Shown here in pieces: positions 1 to 6,794 of a DNA stretch of 41,807 nucleotides. Under the pieces are notes generated by a model. That model was given only the letters and a program-made list of their open reading frames with translations. It did not search any database and was not told the DNA's origin. This DNA is from a virus. How positions within the stretch are numbered: the stretch's first letter is position 1; the number at the start of each line of letters is the position of its first letter. The stretch is taken from IMG/VR virus record IMGVR_UViG_3300042539_001850, positions 1 to 41,807 of that record; one strand, written 5' to 3'. The position numbers and the translations under genes were made by a program.

Positions 1-127
1 CCTGCAAGCTCTGCCATGTTTCGCTCTTCTTTCTCCCAATCCAATCCGATCTCCTGCGCTATTGTCTGTTTGGATTTGATTCCCAAACTTGAATAGATGG
101 AGTTGTTGCCTGCTTCAATCGATTTAT
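1..127. repeat. Contig end overlap, copy 1 (circular closure)
   Basis: Bases 1-127 are identical to 41681-41807. A portal reading frame runs uninterrupted through the join, so the molecule is circular or circularly permuted with a unit length of 41,680 bp. A 127-base overlap is a usual k-mer size for de Bruijn assemblers, so it is best read as an assembly signature and not a biological terminal repeat. Confidence 0.95.
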
Positions 128-1481
128 CATGTGTTTCAACATTGGGTGCTTTGACATCGATGTCAATGGTGTTCAATGTATCTTTGGGAAGAAGGCCTGC
201 GCCTATGGCTGTTTTGATTGCAGCCTTGATGATGCGAGTAAAATGTGTTTTGTACACTTCCTGCATCCTCACACAATGCCTTGTAAATGGAGCTTCCGCA
301 GTTAGGCTTGAAGAGAAGTTATTGTTGCTTGCATCGCTGGAAACAAGCCATTCTGGGGCATTGTGCCTATTGCCTGCGCTTCGCAATAAACCTTGCATGA
401 TGTCCATGTGTGATGATGAATTCATTGCAGCGGGTGGCGCAACATAATTCATGCCTTTGGGAATGTCCAAGAAACTTCCCGCTTCAAGTTTTTGGAAATC
501 CTGCTGTTTTCCAGATCCAAACGCTGTGGTGCTGTAATCTAAAGTGGAATCAATAAACTCTTGCACCTGTCCTGCGCTGGCTGTGTCATGCTGCCTTACA
601 GCAGCAATTGCAGCTTGCACCGCTGCACCCTCTCCCATGTTTTTTCTAAGTTTTCCCGCTTGTTGAAAACAGTCCAAGGTTTCAAAAGCAAAATCTGAAA
701 GACCTCGCTTAATGCTGCGCTTAACATTTATTTTGATGTGAACCATGTTGTCCGCATCTACAATTTCACCTTCAATAGGTTCAAGTACTGACTGCCCTCC
801 CGGTGCTTGGTAATCAACATGATAAGCCTTTACCAAAAACACATCGTCAATTTCTGTTTGGATTCCATAACTCCATTCATGGATGTTTGAACCGGGAGGT
901 TGGTACACTTGCTCTGGCTCAACAGTCCTTATACTTAGAGTTCCGTCTGGCTGTGGGAATAAGCGAATGAAAGCTTCGCCATCTTCTCTGGTTCTCCAGA
1001 ATATTTCTTGTTCCATTTCGTTCCATGCATTTTGTTCTGTGAATGTGTTGATTACAACTTGCACGGCTTTGATTATGTTTTCTGGAACATCCAAATCTTT
1101 TTTAGAAACCGCACGATAAGAATAACCACAGCCTATTACATAACTGCAAATACCATTCAATAAGCCTTGTGCGTTAGGTGATGTGGTCACAACAAATCTT
1201 GCCTGCGCTCTTAGCATTGAAAGCTGGGTTTCATTAACCCAGAACGGAAAATTGCTTCCATATCTTCTGTCAGCAGGCTGTGTCATCGGGTATTGATTTA
1301 GGTATCCATCAGAATATCTGCCTAGCAGATCGCTGTAGTTTGACATCCAGAAATCTTGACCACCAGCTTCCATCAGCTTCGCTTTGCGCTGAAGTTTTGC
1401 AAGCTTTATTTCCTCTTCTAGATTTTCACGCTGTTGCTTGGCTGAAGGCTTTCCTGCAAAAATAAACGATAATAGGTTCAT
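1..1481 (-). CDS. Portal protein, N-terminal part (cut by the contig ends)
   Basis: Dodecameric portal vertex through which DNA is packaged and to which the tail attaches. The reading frame starts with ATG at 1481, overlapping the terminase stop codon in an ATGA arrangement, and runs open to base 1. Because bases 1-127 equal 41681-41807, it continues at 41680 down to 41590, giving a 523-residue protein. It begins MNLLSFIFAGKPSAKQQREN and contains the typical portal features of an extended wing/stem region with acidic loops (around ENAWNEMEQEIFWRTREDGEAF-like text at residues 150-175). It lies directly between the large terminase and a MuF-type minor head protein, the standard order. Assignment rests on position, length and general similarity to lambda/HK97-type portals; the exact Pfam family was not tested. 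Confidence 0.85.
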   Translation of the reverse strand, partial: MNLLSFIFAGKPSAKQQRENLEEEIKLAKLQRKAKLMEAGGQDFWMSNYSDLLGRYSDGYLNQYPMTQPADRRYGSNFPFWVNETQLSMLRAQARFVVTTSPNAQGLLNGICSYVIGCGYSYRAVSKKDLDVPENIIKAVQVVINTFTEQNAWNEMEQEIFWRTREDGEAFIRLFPQPDGTLSIRTVEPEQVYQPPGSNIHEWSYGIQTEIDDVFLVKAYHVDYQAPGGQSVLEPIEGEIVDADNMVHIKINVKRSIKRGLSDFAFETLDCFQQAGKLRKNMGEGAAVQAAIAAVRQHDTASAGQVQEFIDSTLDYSTTAFGSGKQQDFQKLEAGSFLDIPKGMNYVAPPAAMNSSSHMDIMQGLLRSAGNRHNAPEWLVSSDASNNNFSSSLTAEAPFTRHCVRMQEVYKTHFTRIIKAAIKTAIGAGLLPKDTLNTIDIDVKAPNVETHDKSIEAGNNSIYSSLGIKSKQTIAQEIGLDWEKEERNMAELA

Positions 1482-2701
1482 GCCATTATCCTCTTGGGTG
1501 TTCTGGTGTTTTTTCCGTTCCAAAGGTCGATCATAGCACGAAGGGCCATTTCAAGCGAATCCGGCCCATCATCATGTTCTGCAACTGGAAAATCTCGCAA
1601 CTGATCTACCATCAATTTTGTGCCTTTGCTGTTGGCTTTAAATCTGATCCCTCGGTTTGCTAGGTAAGGGCCAAGCCTCCTAATGCGAACCTCTTTGTTA
1701 ACGGTATTGATGACTTGAGTTACTGGCAGGATAATATCGGCCTGCCTGCTCTTTGTTACAATTTGGGTCGCTAGAAGCTCTTGGAATTGATTGGTTTCAA
1801 TTGCCACGATGTCTGCTTGGTATCTTCTTTGCAGTTCAATTGTCATGTCCACGATTTGTTCCGAATTGATTTTGTCCATGAAAGCCTCGCAGTATAGGAT
1901 TCCATCTTTTGCACGGCCTAAAATTGCGAAAGCAGAAAAGTCTCCATGCTTTGCACCGCTGCCTTTACTGGGATCTAATGCAATAGTTTTGATTACAGTC
2001 TGTGGCCATTCGTCAAACCAGATGTGATCTCCAAAATGGCTTGCAGGCCATTCTGCGCCCTCTGTGTCAACAAATTCTCCCTGCAATTCCTGCAAGGCTG
2101 TGCGATCTGAATATTGGCTTTTAATTGCTGCAATAAACGCTTCATCAAGAAATGGGTTGTTTCCAGTAGGACTGCGTATAAGGGCTGTATTTGGCTTTTC
2201 TGTCGCAAAAACTTGATAAGTCCAATGTCCAATACCTTTAGGAGTAAATGTTGCGCTTAACCAGCCTGCTTCACCTTTTTCACGCAGGGATGCAATGCAA
2301 ATATCATATGTGTCTTGATGCATTAAACTCGCTTCATCAAGCCATACACCAGAAAGGTTCGGGCCACGAAGTCGATCTGGGTTGTCTGCGCTGCGGAAAA
2401 TGACTTCAGCTTTATTGGGCAGGGTTACACGAAAACTACTGCGATTGATTGAAAATCTGGCATCAATCAAAACCTCGCAATGCTCTTTGAAGCTGCGAAA
2501 TGAACTATCGGCCAACATGGTGTATGTTGGAGAAACCACCATATAAAGCCTGTCTCGCTTGGCCCTGCGTAATAGGTCATAACTTCCAATCCAAGATTTG
2601 CCTGCACCACGGCCACCTACAAAACCTCTATAAAGGCTTTTGTTCGTTAGGAAGTCCTTCTGGGTTTTGTGCATCCGCAATTCGAGTTTTTGCTTGGTCA
2701 T
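1478..2701 (-). CDS. terL: Terminase large subunit (packaging ATPase/nuclease)
   Basis: Motor that translocates DNA into the prohead and cuts concatemers. From the chosen ATG at 2701 the protein is 407 residues. Walker A is GGRGAGKS at residues 29-36 and Walker B is VWLDEAS near 119-125. The C-terminal RNase H-like nuclease is visible as IALDPSKG with a following DFSAFAILG strand and IVAIETNQF, giving the expected acidic residues. The frame is open up to 2725, but ATG 2701 is preceded by AGAGGA at good spacing. Even so, the gene overlaps the end of the small terminase by 74 bases. The stop overlaps the portal start (ATGA). Confidence 0.95.
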   Translation of the reverse strand: MTKQKLELRMHKTQKDFLTNKSLYRGFVGGRGAGKSWIGSYDLLRRAKRDRLYMVVSPTYTMLADSSFRSFKEHCEVLIDARFSINRSSFRVTLPNKAEVIFRSADNPDRLRGPNLSGVWLDEASLMHQDTYDICIASLREKGEAGWLSATFTPKGIGHWTYQVFATEKPNTALIRSPTGNNPFLDEAFIAAIKSQYSDRTALQELQGEFVDTEGAEWPASHFGDHIWFDEWPQTVIKTIALDPSKGSGAKHGDFSAFAILGRAKDGILYCEAFMDKINSEQIVDMTIELQRRYQADIVAIETNQFQELLATQIVTKSRQADIILPVTQVINTVNKEVRIRRLGPYLANRGIRFKANSKGTKLMVDQLRDFPVAEHDDGPDSLEMALRAMIDLWNGKNTRTPKRIMA

Positions 2702-3092
2702 TGGCCAGATCCTCTTTAGACACAACCGTTTCTATGACTTCCATGATATATTCGCCATGTGATGTCACATCATGTTGCAAGGGTGCTTCCAGTCCAAGTA
2801 ATTTATCCAATCGCTCATTTGCATAAATTCTGTCACGCAGGGTTGAATCTGGGCCTGCAATGATTGATTCATAAAAATTTAGGCTCGCAACTCTGTGTTC
2901 TTCTTTTGTTTGCCCTGTGCCTTTTATGAGGATCTCCCTCGCACGAGAAAGATAATTTTCACAAGTCCTTGCCCCAATTGAATATTTGCGAATTAGCATT
3001 CGCTTAATATCACTCTTGTAAAGCCTGCGAGAAAGCAGGAAAAGAGTGTACTCGATTCGGGCCTCAATGTCTTCTTTAGTTGGCTTTGCCAT
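2628..3092 (-). CDS. terS: Terminase small subunit
   Basis: DNA-recognition subunit of the packaging terminase, 154 residues. The N-terminal half is helical and basic with a helix-turn-helix-like segment (RLYKSDIKRMLIRKYSIGAR, residues 23-42). It is followed by a second helical region and an acidic, disordered C-terminus. It lies immediately upstream of the large subunit and overlaps it, and directly after the ParB-like gene with two bases between. No sequence-specific TerS motif can be named by eye; the call rests on the HTH, length and position. Confidence 0.75.
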   Translation of the reverse strand: MAKPTKEDIEARIEYTLFLLSRRLYKSDIKRMLIRKYSIGARTCENYLSRAREILIKGTGQTKEEHRVASLNFYESIIAGPDSTLRDRIYANERLDKLLGLEAPLQHDVTSHGEYIMEVIETVVSKEDLANDQAKTRIADAQNPEGLPNEQKPL

Positions 3093-3094
3093 TG

Positions 3095-3931
3095 TTACTT
3101 TTTCAAAATAGGTGCGGAGTTTACTTCATCCTCAAATTTTTTCCATTCTTCGTCCTCTTTGATTTCTTCTGCTGTGGGTGTTTGGATGTCAATTTTCATC
3201 ATTTCCGCAACAAAAGCTCCATCAACATACCGCTCATCGCCTATGCCAATTCCAGTAGTCCATCGCCTTCGAGAATTATGGTCTTTAAAAACAACAACTG
3301 CATAAAATCTTGAGTCTTCTTCGTTAACAACTGTCTCTCTTACATGGTCTGAAAGTTCACGCAATTTTGATAGGTTTTCAGCCATTTCTTCAAGGTTTTC
3401 CGCTGTTGTCGATGCAGCCATTGCTGTTGGATTTTCACCAAACATACGAAACATATCGGAAGTGTCATACCCTGCTGATTCATAATCTAATTTGTGTGTT
3501 TTGAACATCTCGGACAATTTGCCTAAATCAAATTCACCTTGGCTTTCGCTGTTGTTTAATGCAATGTTTGCTTCCATTTCTTCTTTTTCAGACACATCAA
3601 TCACGGCTACATCTAAGCTGTAATTGCCATGCCCTTCTAGGGAATCAATAATTTTGATGCGCTGATGACCACCTACAAGGTGTCCTGTCCTTCTGTTCCA
3701 TACCAACGGCTCAACAAGGCCATTTTTTTTGATTACCTTTTGCAGTTTCTTTTTTGATTTTTCATCAATTTGGCGGGGGTTATAGGGCGCATTTTTTAAT
3801 TGCACCCGATTGATTTTTTCAATGGAAAATTTTTGGTACAACGAAAGCCCGAAATCTTCAACCTGGACTTGCTCACTTGGAATCTTCGGGGATGTTGTAG
3901 TATTCTTTTCTTTTGATGATTGCTTCGACAT
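3095..3931 (-). CDS. ParB/Srx-fold protein (ParB N-terminal domain)
   Basis: 278 residues. The ParB N-terminal-like domain is clear: NPRQIDEKSKKKLQKVIKKN followed by LVEPLVWNRRTGHLVGGHQR, with the GGHQR box at residues 87-91. In ParB-family proteins this box binds nucleotide (CTPase or nuclease activity). The C-terminal half (about 150-278) is unrelated to chromosomal ParB and has no HTH that I can recognise, so a plasmid-style partition role is unlikely. It overlaps the preceding PAPS-reductase-like gene by 59 bases, a strong sign of joint function. Phages often carry this pair beside the terminase, and the pair resembles IbrA/IbrB of enterobacterial prophages. Its actual function is unknown. 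The ATG is preceded by AAAGGTG. Confidence 0.85.
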   Translation of the reverse strand: MSKQSSKEKNTTTSPKIPSEQVQVEDFGLSLYQKFSIEKINRVQLKNAPYNPRQIDEKSKKKLQKVIKKNGLVEPLVWNRRTGHLVGGHQRIKIIDSLEGHGNYSLDVAVIDVSEKEEMEANIALNNSESQGEFDLGKLSEMFKTHKLDYESAGYDTSDMFRMFGENPTAMAASTTAENLEEMAENLSKLRELSDHVRETVVNEEDSRFYAVVVFKDHNSRRRWTTGIGIGDERYVDGAFVAEMMKIDIQTPTAEEIKEDEEWKKFEDEVNSAPILKK

Positions 3932-4583
3932 ATGGGAACACCTTTCTTACAGTTTCATAGTCCTCGGGATGATTCTTATAAAGCCATATAATGTTTTTTG
4001 GATGCAAATCCATGCTTGAACTATTTCGCCCATCGTTTTCTGGCACAGGAATATTATTCGCTTTCATGTAACTCAATACATGAAATTTATTCCAATTAAT
4101 TATGGGCTGCATACTGTTTTTTAATTTGTTCGCTTTTTTTGCATTTGCAAGTCCTTGGCCCATCGCATCGGTGCGTTTGTGTCCAGATGCTATTAATTCA
4201 AGGCCAGATTCTTTTCTACACGCACTTACAATTGGTGTGTCATAGTATGAAGAAAGCTTGTCAATTTTTTCTGTGAAATCATTGTACTCCGCATACCATA
4301 ACCAATTAATTAAAGATGGATCTTGGTATGAGTAAAAATCAACTTTATATCGCTCTTTAGCATAGTTGTTTTGTTTTTCTAAAACTTTTAAGTTTGGCAA
4401 AAAATGCATCGACATACAGACAACTTTTACAAATCCAGCTTTAGAAACTAAGTCTAGAACGCAAAGAGAATCTTTGCCTCCAGAGTAACTAACAATGCAT
4501 GAATCGTAATTTTTTCTGTATTCACTAATTATGTAATTAGTTTCTGCAAATACATTGGGAAACGATTTGGTTGAATCAATCAT
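3873..4583 (-). CDS. PAPS-reductase/ATP-pyrophosphatase family protein
   Basis: 236 residues of the adenine nucleotide alpha-hydrolase superfamily. The PP-loop SGGKDS is at residues 34-39, following the strand SCIVSY. Further conserved-looking parts are the SMHF and SGHKRTDAMGQG segments and a C-terminal WNKFHVLSYMKANNIPVPENDGR. Known members reduce PAPS, activate sulfur for DNA phosphorothioation (DndC) or modify tRNA. No DndD or DndE partner is present, so phosphorothioation is not supported. It overlaps the ParB-like gene, forming an IbrA/IbrB-like pair. No Shine-Dalgarno is visible before ATG 4583; an 11-bp hairpin lies 10 bases upstream. Confidence 0.85.
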   Translation of the reverse strand: MIDSTKSFPNVFAETNYIISEYRKNYDSCIVSYSGGKDSLCVLDLVSKAGFVKVVCMSMHFLPNLKVLEKQNNYAKERYKVDFYSYQDPSLINWLWYAEYNDFTEKIDKLSSYYDTPIVSACRKESGLELIASGHKRTDAMGQGLANAKKANKLKNSMQPIINWNKFHVLSYMKANNIPVPENDGRNSSSMDLHPKNIIWLYKNHPEDYETVRKVFPYVEAIIKRKEYYNIPEDSK

Positions 4584-4592
4584 GTGATATGG

Positions 4593-4618
4593 TTAAGGCG
4601 AGATTTCTCTCGCCTTAA
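4593..4618 (-). promoter_or_regulatory. 11-bp hairpin just upstream of the PAPS-reductase gene
   Basis: Perfect inverted repeat with arms TTAAGGCGAGA (4593-4603) and TCTCGCCTTAA (4608-4618) around TTTC. It lies between the stop of the Lys-rich peptide gene (4634) and the start codon of the next gene (4583). On the transcript it is not followed by a U-run, so it is unlikely to be a terminator. A translational control or RNA processing role is an inference. Confidence 0.6.
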
Positions 4619-4633
4619 TTAACTCCTATGAGT

Positions 4634-4759
4634 TTATTTTTTTTGTTTTTTCTTCTTGGCAGATTTAGACTTTTTGGATTTAGCTTTTTTAGCTTTGGCC
4701 AATTTTTTTCGCCTTCTTGCTGCTCTTGTTCCATCTGGATCTGGATCTTTTGAAGCCAT
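4634..4759 (-). CDS. 41-residue Lys/Arg-rich basic peptide
   Basis: A short gene: ATG 4759, TAA 4636-4634. The peptide starts MASKDPDPDGTRAARRRKK and continues almost entirely as Lys, Ala, Arg and Ser to the C-terminus. By my translation about half of its residues are Lys or Arg. The start has a textbook AGGAG eight bases upstream, which argues that it is translated. It is the first gene of the packaging/head operon. Such composition resembles histone-tail or protamine-like DNA or RNA binders; a DNA-condensing or packaging role is inference. It is too small for homology to be judged by eye. Confidence 0.7.
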   Translation of the reverse strand: MASKDPDPDGTRAARRRKKLAKAKKAKSKKSKSAKKKKQKK

Positions 4760-4816
4760 GTCCGTAACTCCTAAAAAAAAATATTGCGCCATCCAACATA
4801 GGACAGCTATTTCTTA

Positions 4817-4846
4817 AATGTACGCTAATTGGTTATTGAATTGCAA
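4817..4846 (-). promoter_or_regulatory. Possible promoter of the packaging/structural operon
   Basis: On the minus strand, TTGCAA (4846-4841) is followed after 18 bases by TACATT (4822-4817), in an AT-rich stretch 58 bases before the Lys-rich peptide gene. The match to -35/-10 consensus is only fair. The location just downstream of two terminators makes a promoter here likely even if this exact pair is wrong. Confidence 0.3.
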
Positions 4847-4866
4847 ATTGGCTTGATTGCTCGGAC

Positions 4867-4900
4867 AAAAAAAGCTAGCAAAGTGTCATCCTTTGCTAGC
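4867..4900 (-). terminator. Rho-independent terminator 2 (minus strand)
   Basis: Perfect 10-bp stem, GCTAGCAAAG (4874-4883) with CTTTGCTAGC (4891-4900) around a 7-base loop. On the minus strand it is followed directly by seven T residues (complement of 4867-4873). It backs up the terminator at 4951-4991. A smaller 7-bp hairpin (GACATAG/CTATGTC, 4912-4933) lies between the two. Confidence 0.85.
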
Positions 4901-4950
4901 CCTGAAAGGTAGACATAGCCGTCAAACTATGTCACATCACAAAATGTATT

Positions 4951-4991
4951 AAACAAAAAAAAGAGGACAAGGAAAAAATCCTTGCCCTCTT
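4951..4991 (-). terminator. Rho-independent terminator 1 (minus strand)
   Basis: Thirteen-position stem with one mismatch, AAGAGGACAAGGA (4961-4973) against TCCTTGCCCTCTT (4979-4991). On the minus strand it is followed by a long T-rich run (complement of 4951-4960). It begins 20 bases after the stop of the last accessory gene and ends the 9474-5011 transcription unit. Confidence 0.9.
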
Positions 4992-5010
4992 CTGGTTTTA
5001 ATAAGCCAAT

Positions 5011-5271
5011 TTATGGATGCTCGAATTTCATAAGTATGGAATTTTTTAACCTACTATTGGGAAGTCTGTTTTCTTCAGCAGCAATTTTTTTTGCATCACG
5101 CAAAGTTGCTTCAATGCTTCCATGCTTTTCTACTTGATCATCATTTTCAATTCCTATGACTACAATTTTTTCGTCCTTAATTCCCCATGTGATAAAGTTT
5201 TTTCTTTGATAATCATATCCGAAAATTCGGCCATTTTTATCTAACCCTTGATGTCTTTCAATCATAGTCAT
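5011..5271 (-). CDS. Hypothetical protein, 86 aa
   Basis: I do not recognise this protein. It is small and mixed alpha/beta in appearance, with strands FITWGIKDEKIVVIGIEN in the first half and a helical SIEATLRDAKKIAAEE segment in the second. It starts three bases after the preceding gene's stop (5275). A second in-frame ATG lies two codons in. It is the last gene of the accessory unit and is followed by tandem terminators. Confidence 0.6.
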   Translation of the reverse strand: MTMIERHQGLDKNGRIFGYDYQRKNFITWGIKDEKIVVIGIENDDQVEKHGSIEATLRDAKKIAAEENRLPNSRLKNSILMKFEHP

Positions 5272-5274
5272 GGC

Positions 5275-5580
5275 TTATTCCTCCACTTCGTTTTGTAAAT
5301 GTGCTAATGATTCTGGCAATTCCTTGTCATTTAGAATTAGCCATTTAGTCGCTTCATGTTCAGAAATCCATTCTGCATGAGGTGTGCTGCCTTGCCAATC
5401 GCTCCAGCATTCAAGCCAGTATCTGCCTTTTCGGGATTCGTGCAATTTTTGGTGATCCCATTGCGATCCTGTGTTTACGCTAATGTAATTGCGCCCATCA
5501 TGCCGTTGTAACTCTGGGTACGATTCCTTGGCATTCTCAGTTTTTACAACTGTGCCATCATCCATTTTGTAAGTCGCCAT
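5275..5580 (-). CDS. Hypothetical protein, 101 aa
   Basis: Function unknown. The chosen ATG at 5580 (MATYKMDDGTVVKTENAKES) has AGGAG nine bases upstream; the open frame extends to 5607 but without a comparable site. The sequence is Trp-rich in the middle (QWDHQKLHESRKGRYWLECW) and ends in an acidic helix. It follows leader hairpin copy A and is close-coupled to the next gene. Confidence 0.65.
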   Translation of the reverse strand: MATYKMDDGTVVKTENAKESYPELQRHDGRNYISVNTGSQWDHQKLHESRKGRYWLECWSDWQGSTPHAEWISEHEATKWLILNDKELPESLAHLQNEVEE

Positions 5581-5629
5581 AATCAATATCTCCTGCCCTG
5601 TGGGCATTTGAACAACCGAACAAAAAAAT

Positions 5630-5652
5630 GTGGCCTAGAACATCTAGGCCAC
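5630..5652 (-). repeat. Intergenic leader hairpin, copy A
   Basis: Stem GTGGCCTAG/CTAGGCCAC (9 bp) with plus-strand loop AACAT, the only copy with T instead of C at the last loop base. It separates the ASCH gene from the 101-aa gene. On the minus strand it is followed by a run of seven T, so this copy could also attenuate transcription. Confidence 0.9.
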
Positions 5653-5663
5653 CGGATTAAAAA

Positions 5664-6086
5664 CTACTTTTCAGTAGGTGCATCATAATTCCATAATTTT
5701 AATTGGCCCTTGCAGGGAATAAACTTTTTGAAAACTTTTGGGTTTTCAAAGATCCAGCAATACGGCCCTACTATGATTTTTTGTTCCATGAATTCCTTTT
5801 GTTTTGGGAACTTTTTTAATGCTTCCTTTCTTGTTAAAATATCAACGAGTTCTACTGTACCTAGGATTACACCACTTGCATAGCGTAGCGTTTCATTTTG
5901 AACCAAATAACCAGAACCATCTTGTTCGTCAGAATCATCTTCAAGCCAGCTTGAATGTGGCTTTTTAGTGCCAGTATGGATAAGCAACGGCCCTCGATAG
6001 TCTGTTTCCCATCCTCTGTTTTCAATCTTTTTGTTGCCTTCCATGACCATGCCTGCCCACGGCTGTCTGATTGTTAGTGCTTTCAT
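5664..6086 (-). CDS. ASCH domain protein
   Basis: 140 residues. The N-terminus MKALTIRQPWAGMVMEGNKK followed by IENRGW and YRGPLLIHTG matches the ASCH fold (PUA-like RNA-binding superfamily), including its GxKxxExR-type signature (GNKKIENR). The end, GPYCWIFENPKVFKKFIPCKG, is typical of phage ASCH proteins. ASCH proteins are thought to bind RNA or modified nucleotides; YqfB-type members hydrolyse N4-acetylcytidine. Which activity applies here cannot be seen. The gene starts two bases after the stop of the zinc protein and has only a weak ribosome site, so translation is probably coupled. Confidence 0.85.
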   Translation of the reverse strand: MKALTIRQPWAGMVMEGNKKIENRGWETDYRGPLLIHTGTKKPHSSWLEDDSDEQDGSGYLVQNETLRYASGVILGTVELVDILTRKEALKKFPKQKEFMEQKIIVGPYCWIFENPKVFKKFIPCKGQLKLWNYDAPTEK

Positions 6087-6088
6087 TA

Positions 6089-6307
6089 TTATTTCTGCCC
6101 TTCTGTAAAAGTAATTCGTCCATCAAGTAAAACCTCTTCCATGCCACAAACACTTCGCTTGTCGCAAATATCACATCTTCTGCCTCTGGCATCTGGTTCA
6201 ATGCAATCGTTATGTTCTCCACAGGCGCAACATAGCCCAGCAGAATCTTCGCAAAGGTTTCTGTATTCACCCTCAGTCATCACAAAACGGCCTTTATTAA
6301 ATGTCAT
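6089..6307 (-). CDS. Small zinc-ribbon-like phage protein, 72 aa
   Basis: Contains two Cys clusters, LCCACG and RRCDICDKRSVCG, separated by EPDARG, which would bind one zinc ion. The string MTEGEYRNLCEDSAGLCCAC is characteristic of a small phage family of unknown function that I recognise from many unrelated phages. The start has AGGAG eight bases upstream and follows leader hairpin copy B. Confidence 0.75.
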   Translation of the reverse strand: MTFNKGRFVMTEGEYRNLCEDSAGLCCACGEHNDCIEPDARGRRCDICDKRSVCGMEEVLLDGRITFTEGQK

Positions 6308-6334
6308 CGCAAAAACTCCTAAAATTAGGTTAGA

Positions 6335-6359
6335 GATGGCCTAGAACACCTAGGCCATC
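6335..6359 (-). repeat. Intergenic leader hairpin, copy B
   Basis: Stem GATGGCCTAG/CTAGGCCATC (10 bp) with plus-strand loop AACAC. Relative to copies A, C and F, the G-C pair second from the outside is an A-T pair here, a compensatory change that keeps the stem. Confidence 0.9.
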
Positions 6360-6370
6360 GGATTAAAAAT

Positions 6371-6724
6371 TTACAATAGTTTTTGCACAGGTGGCTGATC
6401 TTCATCAACAAAAAATGGTTCTATGATTTCATCAAGATTCGTTGTGTAATCGGCAATTACCTCAGAGCCATCTTCAGCATTGCCATAGATAAATCTAACC
6501 CAAGCAAATCGTTCTAAGTGAAGTGTTGCAAATTGTGTTCTCCAGAAAACCAAAAGGTCTTCATCGGCTTGACGAACATTATCCATCAAATCTTTGACAT
6601 CTTGAGTTGGCTTTTCAAGTTCATAGGTATCGCCTCCATTGTTGATGTTTAAATAATATCCAGCTTTGATGGCTGCAAGAATAACTTTTTTAACTACGGC
6701 TGTTTCATTATCTTTTCTGCTCAT
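6371..6724 (-). CDS. Hypothetical protein, 117 aa
   Basis: I cannot assign a function. It is acidic and shows a helical N-terminus (DNETAVVKKVILAAIKAGYY), a NINNGGDTYEL strand region and a C-terminal FIYGNAEDGSEVIADYTTNL. Similar small proteins with a GYYLNINNGGDTYEL-like stretch occur in other phages as conserved hypotheticals. Start supported by GGGAG eight bases upstream; follows leader hairpin copy C. Confidence 0.65.
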   Translation of the reverse strand: MSRKDNETAVVKKVILAAIKAGYYLNINNGGDTYELEKPTQDVKDLMDNVRQADEDLLVFWRTQFATLHLERFAWVRFIYGNAEDGSEVIADYTTNLDEIIEPFFVDEDQPPVQKLL

Positions 6725-6758
6725 AACATAAACTCCCTTAAAAAACGGACTGAGAAAT

Positions 6759-6781
6759 GTGGCCTAGAACACCTAGGCCAC
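6759..6781 (-). repeat. Intergenic leader hairpin, copy C
   Basis: Stem GTGGCCTAG/CTAGGCCAC (9 bp) with loop AACAC. On the minus strand it is followed by TTTCTCAGTCCG and a T-run, then GGGAG and the ATG of the 117-aa gene. Confidence 0.9.
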
Positions 6782-6794
6782 CGGACTAGCATTT

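Noticed and set aside
1-127. Biological direct terminal repeat
   Set aside because: The length equals a common assembler k-mer and lies within the portal gene; an assembly overlap is the simpler explanation.
2702-2725. Longer start of the large terminase at 2725
   Set aside because: ATG 2701 has a better ribosome site and gives less overlap with the small terminase.
3873-4583. DndC of a DNA phosphorothioation system
   Set aside because: The PP-loop agrees, but no DndB, DndD, DndE or cysteine desulfurase is in the genome.
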